Assembly: GCA_964470345.1 (NCBI GenBank)
Contig: CAYYBE010000013.1
Coordinates: 1 to 21,642, forward strand
Direction of reading: 5' to 3'
Length of the DNA stretch: 21,642 bases
Source: CAYYBE01 sp964470345
Lineage (GTDB): Bacteria; Babelota; Babeliae; Babelales; Babelaceae
The notes beneath the pieces were generated by a model. That model worked only from the letters and a program-made list of their open reading frames with translations. It had not been told where the DNA came from and did no database searches. Shown here piece by piece: positions 1 through 7,487 of the stretch; the stretch's first letter is position 1, and each line of letters begins with the position of its first letter. The position numbers and the translations under genes are program-made.

Positions 1-55
1 GAGCGGCAGACTCCAAATCTGCGGGTTGGGGGTTCGAATCCCTCCTGGCCTGCCA
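1..55 (+). tRNA. tRNA-Trp (CCA), 3' part, truncated by window start
   Basis: The visible part begins in the 3' half of the D arm. The anticodon stem GCAGA/TCTGC encloses the loop CTCCAAA, with anticodon CCA at 13-15, which reads the Trp codon UGG. The T loop is TTCGAAT, and the gene ends with discriminator G and an encoded CCA at 53-55. A G discriminator is normal for tRNA-Trp. The acceptor 5' strand lies outside the window. A tRNA-Trp gene just upstream of secE-nusG is a common bacterial arrangement, so it is probably part of the same transcript. Confidence 0.93.
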
Positions 56-112
56 GGCTGTGTGAACGAGGGAACAGGTAGTAACGAAAACGAAACGCGG
101 GCGTTTGGGATC

Positions 113-304
113 ATGAAAAACATTTCAGAATTTTTTCACGAAGTTAAAGTTGAACTTTCAAAAGTTGAATGGCCAACAACCAATGAATTTATTGGTGCGG
201 TCGTGGTAGTTTTGATCGTCGTTCTCGCATTTTCAATCTTTCTGGGTCTTATAGACAAGGGGATTGGCGTGCTGATGAAGTATATTTTCACCTACGGCGT
301 ATAA
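113..304 (+). CDS. secE: Preprotein translocase subunit SecE
   Basis: This is a 63-residue single-span SecE of the short bacterial type. SecE clamps SecY in the inner-membrane SecYEG protein-export channel. The amphipathic helix ends in the family signature KVEWPT (about residues 17-22), followed by one hydrophobic span (about residues 28-50) rich in V, I and L. I start at the ATG at 113, preceded by a GGGA-type ribosome site. A longer in-frame extension back to 26 would read through the tRNA and is not credible. The position between tRNA-Trp and nusG is the classic secE context. Confidence 0.9.
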   Translation: MKNISEFFHEVKVELSKVEWPTTNEFIGAVVVVLIVVLAFSIFLGLIDKGIGVLMKYIFTYGV

Positions 305-332
305 CGGAACCTAAAGCAAAGGGTTGCAACAG

Positions 333-851
333 ATGAAACGATGGTACGTTATTCAGGTCTATGCTGGTTATGAGGATCTTGTTCGCGCAGAAATTATGCG
401 CAGGATAGGCGAAGCAAAGCTTGAAGAAAAATTTGGGCAGGTTCTTATACCTTCTGCTAAGATGCAAAAACAATTAAGCGCTGCAGAAGAACAAGATCAT
501 CAACTTTTTCCTGGGTACATGCTCATTGAATTCGAGGCCGTTCCCGAGATGGTGCGTCTCATTGCAACGGCGCCGCGGGTTATTCGCTTTTTAGGCGGAA
601 AAGATCCGGTACCACTTACCGCTGCAGAAGTTGGCCGTATTAAGGCCCAGATGAGCGGAGAAATTGTTGTTACAACTAAAAAAGTTTCCTTTGAAGTTGG
701 CAAAGAGATCGAAATCACCGATGGACCTTTTGCAGGGTTTATGGGCATGATTGAGAAAATCGATGAATCGTCCGAACGGTTGACCGTAATGGTAAGCATC
801 TTTGGACGCATGACTCCAGTGGAATTGGAATTTACACAGGTTAAACGTTAA
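333..851 (+). CDS. nusG: Transcription termination/antitermination factor NusG
   Basis: This is a 172-residue NusG, the usual length. It binds the clamp of RNA polymerase through its NGN domain and uses its KOW domain to contact Rho or ribosomal protein S10. The N-terminus MKRWYVIQVYAGYE is the typical NGN opening (WYV, then a tyrosine-rich stretch), and FPGYMLIEFE lies in the middle of the domain. The C-terminal KOW segment shows GKEIEITDGPFAGFMG and ends in the conserved VELEFTQV pattern. The ATG at 333 sits 9 nt after AAAGGG (318-323). The upstream in-frame TTG at 324 touches that ribosome site and is rejected as a start. Confidence 0.95.
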   Translation: MKRWYVIQVYAGYEDLVRAEIMRRIGEAKLEEKFGQVLIPSAKMQKQLSAAEEQDHQLFPGYMLIEFEAVPEMVRLIATAPRVIRFLGGKDPVPLTAAEVGRIKAQMSGEIVVTTKKVSFEVGKEIEITDGPFAGFMGMIEKIDESSERLTVMVSIFGRMTPVELEFTQVKR

Positions 852-869
852 CGGGTGGATTGTACGACT

Positions 870-1292
870 ATGGCAAAAGAGATAAAAGCTAAAGTACGCT
901 TACAGATTCCCGGAGCAAGCGCAACGCCGGCGCCTCCGGTAGGTTCGGCATTAGGGCAACATGGGGTAAATCTCATGGACTTCTGTAAGCAGTTTAATGC
1001 CCAAACAGCTGACAAAAAAGGGCAGACGGTTCCGGTTATCATTACGATTTACACAGATAAAAAGTTTGTGTTTGAAGTAAGGACTCCGCCAACGTCTGAA
1101 CTTATTCGCAAAAAGTTGAACATTGAAAAAGGTTCATCTCGTCCCCAAGCGGACAAAGTGGGTAAGCTAACCTGGAATGATGTCGCTGACATTGCCAAGA
1201 TTAAAATGCCAGATTTGAATGCATTTAATCTTGAACAGGCGAAGAAAATCGTTGCTGGCACCGCACGTAGTATGGGTGTCGATGTTGTCTAA
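870..1292 (+). CDS. rplK: 50S ribosomal protein L11
   Basis: This is a 140-residue L11 of standard length. It builds the GTPase-associated centre of the large subunit together with 23S rRNA and the L10/L12 stalk. The N-terminal domain shows the family pattern VRLQIPGASATPAPPVGSAL, with its proline run, followed by GQHGVNLMDFCKQFN. The C-terminal RNA-binding domain ends in GTARSMGVDVV. I start at the ATG at 870, about 10 nt downstream of GGGTGGA (853-859); the in-frame GTG at 855 overlaps that site. It lies 18 nt after nusG and 25 nt before rplA. Confidence 0.96.
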   Translation: MAKEIKAKVRLQIPGASATPAPPVGSALGQHGVNLMDFCKQFNAQTADKKGQTVPVIITIYTDKKFVFEVRTPPTSELIRKKLNIEKGSSRPQADKVGKLTWNDVADIAKIKMPDLNAFNLEQAKKIVAGTARSMGVDVV

Positions 1293-1317
1293 TTTCTAGC
1301 AAGGAATGCGCATTTCT

Positions 1318-2007
1318 ATGACCAAGCGTAGCAAAAAATACGAAAAAGCACGCGCAGCACTGGGCGAAAAGAAAGAATTTTCGTTGCAGGAGGGTGTAGC
1401 CAAAGTTAAACAATTGGCCTTTGCCCGATTTGATGAGTCAGTTGATGTGCAGGTTAACCTCGGCATTGATCCCGAAAAAGGGGAACAAGCTGTTCGTGGT
1501 TCACTCTTATTGCCTCACGGCACAGGAAAATCGGTAAAAGTCCTTGTTTTTGCCAAAGGTGAGTATGCTGCCGAAGCCAAAAAGGCTGGCGCTGATTATA
1601 TTGGAGTCGAAGACCTTCTTGAAAAAATTGAAGGTGGATGGCTCGAATTTGATTATGCAGTTGCAACTCCTGATCTGATGGGTCTCGTCGGAAAAGTGGC
1701 AAAGATTTTGGGGCCTCGTGGATTGCTGCCAAATAAAAAGAATGGAACGGTAACGTTCGATGTTGCAACAACGGTACAGGATCTGAAAAAAGGTCGTCTC
1801 TTTTTCAAAAATGATAAGGGCGGGCTTGTTCATTTCAGATTTGGAAAAGTGTCGTTTTCACCTGAGCAATTAGCTGAAAACTTGAATGCTTTTCTGAAAA
1901 CCTTGTCTGCTGCAAAGCCGTCTACCTCAAAAGGCAAGTTTATCAAGAAGGTTGTCATTGCTTCAACCATGGGTGTTGGTATTCAGATCAACCCTGGAGA
2001 GTTTTAA
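1318..2007 (+). CDS. rplA: 50S ribosomal protein L1
   Basis: This is a 229-residue L1, the normal length. It forms the mobile L1 stalk that helps release deacylated tRNA from the E site, and in many bacteria it represses translation of its own rplK-rplA mRNA. The N-terminus MTKRSKKYEKA and the central LMGLVGKVAKILGPRGLLP motif are diagnostic, followed by PNKKNGTVT. The C-terminus has the STMGVGIQINP pattern. The ATG at 1318 matches the family start and lies 12 nt after AAGGA (1301-1305). The upstream ATG at 1306 abuts that site and adds four unconserved residues. Confidence 0.96.
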   Translation: MTKRSKKYEKARAALGEKKEFSLQEGVAKVKQLAFARFDESVDVQVNLGIDPEKGEQAVRGSLLLPHGTGKSVKVLVFAKGEYAAEAKKAGADYIGVEDLLEKIEGGWLEFDYAVATPDLMGLVGKVAKILGPRGLLPNKKNGTVTFDVATTVQDLKKGRLFFKNDKGGLVHFRFGKVSFSPEQLAENLNAFLKTLSAAKPSTSKGKFIKKVVIASTMGVGIQINPGEF

Positions 2008-2038
2008 CGTCCTTTGGTTTGTGGAAAGGTAAATACGC

Positions 2039-2557
2039 ATGAATCGAGAAACAAAACAAGGAGTGATTGACTCGCTGAAGGGTGACTTTCAGAGCAGTAA
2101 ATCCACATTTTTGGTTGGCGTACAGGGATTAACCGTTGCGCAGCTTCAAGCATTGCGCGTCGGCGTACGTCATCAAGGTGGTCGGATACAGGTCGCAAAG
2201 AATACCTTTGCCTTTATTGCATCTGAGTCAGACGAGGGTGCTAAAGTACTGCAACCATACCTTAAGGGGCAAGTAGCCTTAGTTTTTGCCTCAGGGGATT
2301 CGTCAGCAGTTGCTAAGGTCCTTTGTGACTCAGCAAAAGAAAACGGGAAGATCACGATTGTTGCCGGGTGTCTTGAAACTCGTCTTATCGACAAAGCGAT
2401 GGTTGAATTTTTAGGTTCCTTGCCTCCTCGTGAGGTTATTGTTGCCCAAGTTTGTGGCACAATTAAGGCACCAATGGTTCGCCACGTATCTGTCTTACAA
2501 CAGCTCATTGTGAGAATGTTGTATGTGTTAAAACAGGCGAGTGAAAAGAAGCAATAA
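2039..2557 (+). CDS. rplJ: 50S ribosomal protein L10
   Basis: This is a 172-residue L10, the base of the ribosomal stalk that carries L7/L12 dimers. The globular N-terminal domain contains LVGVQGLTVAQLQALR and the basic stretch GGRIQVAKNTF. The C-terminal helix, the L7/L12 binding platform, is LIVRMLYVLKQASEKKQ. The start follows GGAAAGG. It lies 31 nt after rplA, and no separate promoter is visible in that gap. In well-studied bacteria the L10(L7/L12) complex represses the rplJ-rplL mRNA, but no leader of that kind can be recognised here because the gap is short. Confidence 0.93.
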   Translation: MNRETKQGVIDSLKGDFQSSKSTFLVGVQGLTVAQLQALRVGVRHQGGRIQVAKNTFAFIASESDEGAKVLQPYLKGQVALVFASGDSSAVAKVLCDSAKENGKITIVAGCLETRLIDKAMVEFLGSLPPREVIVAQVCGTIKAPMVRHVSVLQQLIVRMLYVLKQASEKKQ

Positions 2558-2608
2558 GAAGTAGAATAATAGTTACGAGGTTATCGTAAGTAATTTTTGG
2601 AGAAAACC

Positions 2609-2998
2609 ATGTCATCAAACTCAGTTCAAACTTTAGTAGAAAAAATCAGCGTCCTTTCAGTACTTGAGCTTGCAGAATTAACCAAAGCTCTCGAAGAAAA
2701 ATTCGGCGTTTCTGCCGCAATGCCAATGGCTGCAGCAATGCCTGCCGCCGGCGCACCTGCTGAAGCAAAGAAAGAAGAAGAAAAAACTGAATACAAAGTA
2801 GAATTGCTTGAAAGCGGTGCTGACAAGATTAAAGTCATTAAAGCATTGCGTAAAGTTAAGAAAGACCTTGGATTGACCGAAGCAAAAGCTATGGCAGAAG
2901 GCGCACCAGTTGTTATTGGTGATGCAGTTGCAAAAGCTGATGCAATGGCAATGAAGGAAGAACTCGAAGCTGCAGGCGCAAAAGTTAAGCTCTCATAA
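2609..2998 (+). CDS. rplL: 50S ribosomal protein L7/L12
   Basis: This is a 129-residue L7/L12, the multicopy stalk protein that recruits and stimulates translational GTPases. It has the three expected parts: an N-terminal dimerisation helix pair (LVEKISVLSVLELAELTKAL), an Ala/Met/Pro-rich flexible hinge (about residues 36-54), and a C-terminal domain with KIKVIKALRKVKKDLGLTEAK, the EF-G/EF-Tu contact helices. The ATG at 2609 follows a TTGGAG ribosome site. An in-frame TTG at 2597 overlaps that site and is not used. The hinge is followed by a KKEEEK stretch. It is the last ribosomal gene before the structured rpoB leader. Confidence 0.96.
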   Translation: MSSNSVQTLVEKISVLSVLELAELTKALEEKFGVSAAMPMAAAMPAAGAPAEAKKEEEKTEYKVELLESGADKIKVIKALRKVKKDLGLTEAKAMAEGAPVVIGDAVAKADAMAMKEELEAAGAKVKLS

Positions 2999-3020
2999 GC
3001 TTACGTTACTGCGCTAGATA

Positions 3021-3117
3021 GTGCTCATTCGGAGCACCATGCTTGAAAGATCTCTTGCGAAGTGGAAGTACGGTGAGTACTCTGCTTTTGAGAGAGATCT
3101 CAAGAGCTCTGTTTTTT
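3021..3117 (+). promoter_or_regulatory. Structured rplL-rpoB leader: tandem hairpins with alternative pairings
   Basis: Several inverted repeats sit in the rplL-rpoB gap. Hairpin 1 is GTGCTC/GAGCAC (3021-3026 with 3032-3037, loop ATTCG). A long stem pairs AGATCTCT (3048-3055) with AGAGATCT (3093-3100) and encloses a small hairpin AGTAC/GTACT (3067-3071 with 3077-3081). A competing stem, GCTTTTGAG with CTCAAGAGC (3084-3092 with 3099-3107), is followed by TCTGTTTTTT and looks like an intrinsic terminator. The long stem and the terminator stem share bases, so they exclude each other. That is the geometry expected of an attenuator or of an RNase III processing site, both of which are known between rplL and rpoB in enteric bacteria. 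The pairings are seen; the function is inferred. Confidence 0.55.
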
Positions 3118-3136
3118 GGTAATTTGGTTGATACAC

Positions 3137-3161
3137 AAGGTCGTCTTGAGGACGGTTTTTT
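3137..3161 (+). terminator. Weak intrinsic terminator-like hairpin just before rpoB
   Basis: CGTC/GACG closes a TTGAG loop and is extended by G-U wobbles and two A-U pairs, followed directly by a T6 run ending at 3161. It lies about 20 nt upstream of the rpoB start. It would act as a partial terminator that sets the ratio of ribosomal protein to polymerase transcripts. The stem is short, so complete termination is unlikely. Confidence 0.4.
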
Positions 3162-3182
3162 AGCACAATGAGGAGCAGCTTG

Positions 3183-6100
3183 ATGTCGAGCCTGAAAGCA
3201 GGGAGGGAGGTCGTCCGCAGATCTTTTGGTAAGGTCAAGGACATAGTGCCGGTGCCCAACCTCATAGAAGTTCAATCGAGGTCGTTTAATGAATTTGCCC
3301 AGTTAGATTATCTACCGGAGGAACGACGATCAATCGGTTTGGAAAAAGTACTGCGCGATATATTTCCTCTTTCATCAAATGAGAGGATGTCGCTCGAGTA
3401 TGTGAGCTATGAACTGGGTACGTGGGCATGCACGTGTGGAAGCTTAACCGGGATACGCAACCGGTACTCCTGGAGTTGCTCATCATGCAAGAAAACAGGC
3501 TGCTCTCGGCTTGATCCTCAGATGACCTGCAGCCATTGCAAGAAGCACACCGCTGCTTATAAGCGATGTGAAAATTGCTTGGGGCGTGTCACCATTCAAT
3601 TACCAATGACGGTTGATGAATTCCGTTCAAGTGGTCAAACATTTGCTATGCCACTTAAGGTCAAGATTCAGCTGGTAAGCTGGGATATAACTGAAGAAGG
3701 TAAAAAAGTTATTCACGACATTAAAGAACAAGATGTCTTTTTTGTTGATGTCCCCGTTATGGTTGATCTGTTTGAACAAGATGGCCGCATTACGCTTGGT
3801 AATTTAGGTACTTTTGTTATTAATGGTGTTGACCGGGTTATTGTCAGTCAGCTCCACCGTTCTCCCGGCGTTATCTTTTCGCAAAGCAAAAAAGCAAAAG
3901 ATATCCGTGGAAAAACCTATTATCTTGCACGTATTATTCCTATGCGTGGGTCATGGCTTGATTTTGAATTTGATACCAATGATCTCTTACAGGTTCGTAT
4001 TGATAAGAAGAAGAAACTTCTTGCAACAACCTTTTTGCAAGCGCTTGGCATTGCTCGTGATAAGATTATTTCACTCTTTTATCACTTTGATGAAATTACC
4101 TGTGAAAAATCAGGATTTTATCAAGAGCTTGATGAAACAGCAGTGGGTATTCGTTTCGAACGTGGCATGACAGAACTTGCTTCAGAAGATGAGTATGTTG
4201 GCAAGCGTTTATCATCTGATCTCATTAAAAAATTGAAAAAAGTGGGCGTTGATCGCTTAATGCTTTCTAAGAGTTTGCTGAGCAACCGTTTGTTCGGTGC
4301 TGATGTTATTGATCCTCGCACTGGAGAGATTGTCGGTGAGCAAGGTAAAGCATTAACAGAAGATCTTTTTTATCGCCTGCAATCGATTCCATCAGTAAAG
4401 ATGAAGCTGATTTCTTCGTCTGGATACGTTGTTCAACCGACGATAGCCTTAACGTTGGCGCAAGATCGCTGCAATTCTGAAGAAGAAGCATTGCGTGAGT
4501 TGCAGTCAAAGATTTGGACGGGTGACAACGCTTCTCTTGATGAAATTCGAGAAAATGTACGTAATCTCTTATACAACCAACGCTTCTATGATCTGACCAA
4601 GGTTGGCCGTGTTCGTATGAACCGTAAGCTTGGCCTTGCAATCGATCCGAATGTTGTAACGTTGACTGAAGAAGATATTATTGCAACGATCCGTTACCTT
4701 GTTAATTTACGTGAACGAGGTGAAGGCGAAGTTGACGATATTGATCACTTGGGAAACCGTCGCGTTCGCTTGGTTGGTGAACTGTTAACGAACCAGATTT
4801 ATATGGGTCTTTTACGCATGGAACGTATCGTTCGTGAGCGTTTCAGACTGCAAGAACCCCATGGTTCGTTAATGCCTCAAGACTTTTTAAATGTAAAACC
4901 GATGAGTGCTGTGATTCGTGAATTCTTTGGAACTGGTCAATTGTCCCAGTTTATGGATCAAACGAACCCACTTTCTGAAATTGCACATAAGCGTCGTCTT
5001 TCGGCCCTTGGACCCGGCGGTGTCTTAAAAGATCGTGCAACGTATGAAGTTCGTGACGTTCACACCTCTCACTATGGTCGTATTTGTCCTATCGAAACAC
5101 CAGAAGGACAAACGATCGGTCTGATCTCGTCACTGGCAACCTATGCCGTTGTGAACGATCTTGGCTTTATCGAAACAGGATACCGTCCTGTTGTTGGTGG
5201 GAAGATCGCAGACAACGTTGTCTTTTTAAATGCGTTTGACGAGTCGGGAGAATATATTGCTCAAGCTGAGCTTGCAAAGCAAAAAGTAACCGCTGATACC
5301 CAGATCTTGGTACGACATGAGGGTAACTTCATGTACGTTGACAGCAACAGAGTAAGTTATGTTGATCTGTCGCCAAAACAGCTCGTTTCGGTTGCTACGG
5401 CACTTATTCCGTTCTTGGAACATGATGACGCATCTCGTGCCTTAATGGGTGCAAACATGCAGCGTCAAGCAGTTCCTTTGATCAGAACCCAACCAGCACT
5501 TGTTGCTACGGGTATGGAAAAAGAGATTGCCCGAGCATCAGGAGCATGCTTAGTTGCAAAACGAGCTGGTATCGTGGATTATGTTTCTGCGGAAAAAATC
5601 ATTATTCGCGCTGACCAATCAGAATTTGCCAATTTGGAAGAATGGATTTCTCGCGGGGTAGATATCTACTACTTGCGTAAATTCCAGAGATCTAGTTATA
5701 GTACGTGGGTTCACCAAACTCCTGTCGTAAAAGTTGGCGATGAGGTCAAAGTTGGAGAAATGTTAACCAGTGCAGCAGCAATTGCTAAGGGTGAGTTAGC
5801 GTTAGGCGCAAACCTTTTGGTTGCTTATATGCCATGGTACGGATACAACTTTGAAGACGCAATTATCTTAAATAAACGATTAGTTGCTGATGATGCCCTG
5901 ACCTCAGTACATATTGATGAATATGTTGCTGATGCACGTGATACGAAACTTGGACCTGAAGAAATTACCCGTGATATTCCTAACGTCAGTGAAGCAGCAC
6001 TTGCTGGTCTTGATGAAGATGGAATTATTCGCGTTGGTACTCGGGTTAAGACCGGTGATATCCTTGTAGGAAAAGTAACCTTAAAAGGGGATGTCCAATA

Positions 6101-7487
6101 TTCGCCAGAAGAAAAACTCTTACGAGCAATTTTCGGTGAAAAATCACGTGAAGTACGGGATACATCATTACGCGTACCACCTGGAGTTGAAGGCTCTGTT
6201 ATTGACGTTAAAGTCTTCTCTCGTAGTGGCGTTCGTAAAGACAAGCGCTATAAAGACATGGTTGCTGCAGAAACAGCTCGTTTAGAAGCTGATTTTGCAA
6301 AGCAGATGAATGCGCTTGAAAAGATGTTACGCACAAAAGTAGTGAGTCTTTTAGAAGGTCAAAAGCCAGCTAAAGGTGCTGCAAAAACAGCATTTACTAC
6401 CAAGAAGCTTGAAGAGCTGGCATTTAAAGAGTTGCTTGCTTTGCGAACTGACGAAACAAAAGTAAATAAAGAACTTGAGCAAATTCATACGACACTTGAA
6501 AACCAAGTTCGCATCTTACATGGGTTACAAGAAGAGCGTATTAACCGACTTAAAAAAGGCGATCCGCTTCCATCCGGTGTTATCAAGATGGTTAAGATCT
6601 ACATAGCTATGAAACGACCAGTACAGGTTGGTGATAAGCTTGCAGGACGTCATGGTAACAAAGGTGTGGTCTCTATTATTGTTCCTCGTGAAGATATGCC
6701 GTTCCTCGATGATGGACGTCCGGTGGATATTATTTTGAATCCAGTTGGTGTTCCTTCTCGTATGAACGTTGGACAAATCTTAGAAACGATCTTAGGACAT
6801 GCAGGGAAAGCACTTGGCCGTAAATTAGGCGAAGCGTTGGAAGAGCAGGGAATAAAAGCTGCTCGAACCATGCTTGAGTCCTACTACGGAAAAGCGTGCA
6901 TTACTGAGTATGAAAAAAGCTTCGGCAAAGACGGACTTACCGAATTGCTTCAGACCAGTATTCGTAATGGCGTTGCCTTTGAAACTCCCGTGTTTGATGG
7001 TCCACAATTTGATTATGATATTAAACCATTACTCGAAGAAGCAGGTCTTTCTGATGTAGGGACCTATCGGTTGCGTGATGGGCGAACCGGTGATTATCTT
7101 GCTCAGCAAGTGACCGTTGGTACATCCTACATCATGAAATTGAACCATATGGTTGATGACAAGCTTCATGCTCGGTCAGTCGGACCATACTCGTTGGTAA
7201 CCCAACAACCATTGGGCGGTAAAGCTCAGATGGGGGGACAGCGATTTGGGGAAATGGAATGTTGGGCCTTGGAAGCCTACGGTGCATCCTATGCACTGCA
7301 GGAGATGCTGACCTATAAGTCAGACGACGTTGCTGGACGCCATAAGGTGTACGAAGCAATTGTGCGGAACGAAGATGTTCCTGCTCCAGGACTTCCAGAG
7401 TCATTTAATGTGTTAATTAAAGAGTTACAGAGTTTAGGCTTGCAGGTAGATCTGTTTAAGGGCGGCAAGGAGGAAGTCGGTGGATAA
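3183..7487 (+). CDS. rpoB: DNA-directed RNA polymerase subunit beta, with Cys-rich insertion
   Basis: This is a 1434-residue RpoB, which forms half of the polymerase catalytic cleft. Core signatures are intact: SQLHRSPGVIF, RGSWLDFEFD, the rifampicin region GTGQLSQFMDQTNPLSEIAHKRR with the residues usual in sensitive enzymes, CPIETPEGQTIGLI, GDKLAGRHGNKGVVS, and the C-terminal GGQRFGEMECWALEAYGA. Unusually, between YELG (76-79) and the conserved PMTV-DEF segment (141 on) there are about 59 extra residues with nine cysteines: C83-x-C85, C99-x2-C102, C107, C116-x2-C119 and C129-x2-C132. This suggests one or two zinc sites in the beta protrusion. The ATG at 3183 has AGGAG 7 nt upstream (3171-3175); the ATG at 3168 lies before that site. 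The stop overlaps the rpoC start by 8 nt, implying translational coupling. Confidence 0.97.
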   Translation: MSSLKAGREVVRRSFGKVKDIVPVPNLIEVQSRSFNEFAQLDYLPEERRSIGLEKVLRDIFPLSSNERMSLEYVSYELGTWACTCGSLTGIRNRYSWSCSSCKKTGCSRLDPQMTCSHCKKHTAAYKRCENCLGRVTIQLPMTVDEFRSSGQTFAMPLKVKIQLVSWDITEEGKKVIHDIKEQDVFFVDVPVMVDLFEQDGRITLGNLGTFVINGVDRVIVSQLHRSPGVIFSQSKKAKDIRGKTYYLARIIPMRGSWLDFEFDTNDLLQVRIDKKKKLLATTFLQALGIARDKIISLFYHFDEITCEKSGFYQELDETAVGIRFERGMTELASEDEYVGKRLSSDLIKKLKKVGVDRLMLSKSLLSNRLFGADVIDPRTGEIVGEQGKALTEDLFYRLQSIPSVKMKLISSSGYVVQPTIALTLAQDRCNSEEEALRELQSKIWTGDNASLDEIRENVRNLLYNQRFYDLTKVGRVRMNRKLGLAIDPNVVTLTEEDIIATIRYLVNLRERGEGEVDDIDHLGNRRVRLVGELLTNQIYMGLLRMERIVRERFRLQEPHGSLMPQDFLNVKPMSAVIREFFGTGQLSQFMDQTNPLSEIAHKRRLSALGPGGVLKDRATYEVRDVHTSHYGRICPIETPEGQTIGLISSLATYAVVNDLGFIETGYRPVVGGKIADNVVFLNAFDESGEYIAQAELAKQKVTADTQILVRHEGNFMYVDSNRVSYVDLSPKQLVSVATALIPFLEHDDASRALMGANMQRQAVPLIRTQPALVATGMEKEIARASGACLVAKRAGIVDYVSAEKIIIRADQSEFANLEEWISRGVDIYYLRKFQRSSYSTWVHQTPVVKVGDEVKVGEMLTSAAAIAKGELALGANLLVAYMPWYGYNFEDAIILNKRLVADDALTSVHIDEYVADARDTKLGPEEITRDIPNVSEAALAGLDEDGIIRVGTRVKTGDILVGKVTLKGDVQYSPEEKLLRAIFGEKSREVRDTSLRVPPGVEGSVIDVKVFSRSGVRKDKRYKDMVAAETARLEADFAKQMNALEKMLRTKVVSLLEGQKPAKGAAKTAFTTKKLEELAFKELLALRTDETKVNKELEQIHTTLENQVRILHGLQEERINRLKKGDPLPSGVIKMVKIYIAMKRPVQVGDKLAGRHGNKGVVSIIVPREDMPFLDDGRPVDIILNPVGVPSRMNVGQILETILGHAGKALGRKLGEALEEQGIKAARTMLESYYGKACITEYEKSFGKDGLTELLQTSIRNGVAFETPVFDGPQFDYDIKPLLEEAGLSDVGTYRLRDGRTGDYLAQQVTVGTSYIMKLNHMVDDKLHARSVGPYSLVTQQPLGGKAQMGGQRFGEMECWALEAYGASYALQEMLTYKSDDVAGRHKVYEAIVRNEDVPAPGLPESFNVLIKELQSLGLQVDLFKGGKEEVGG

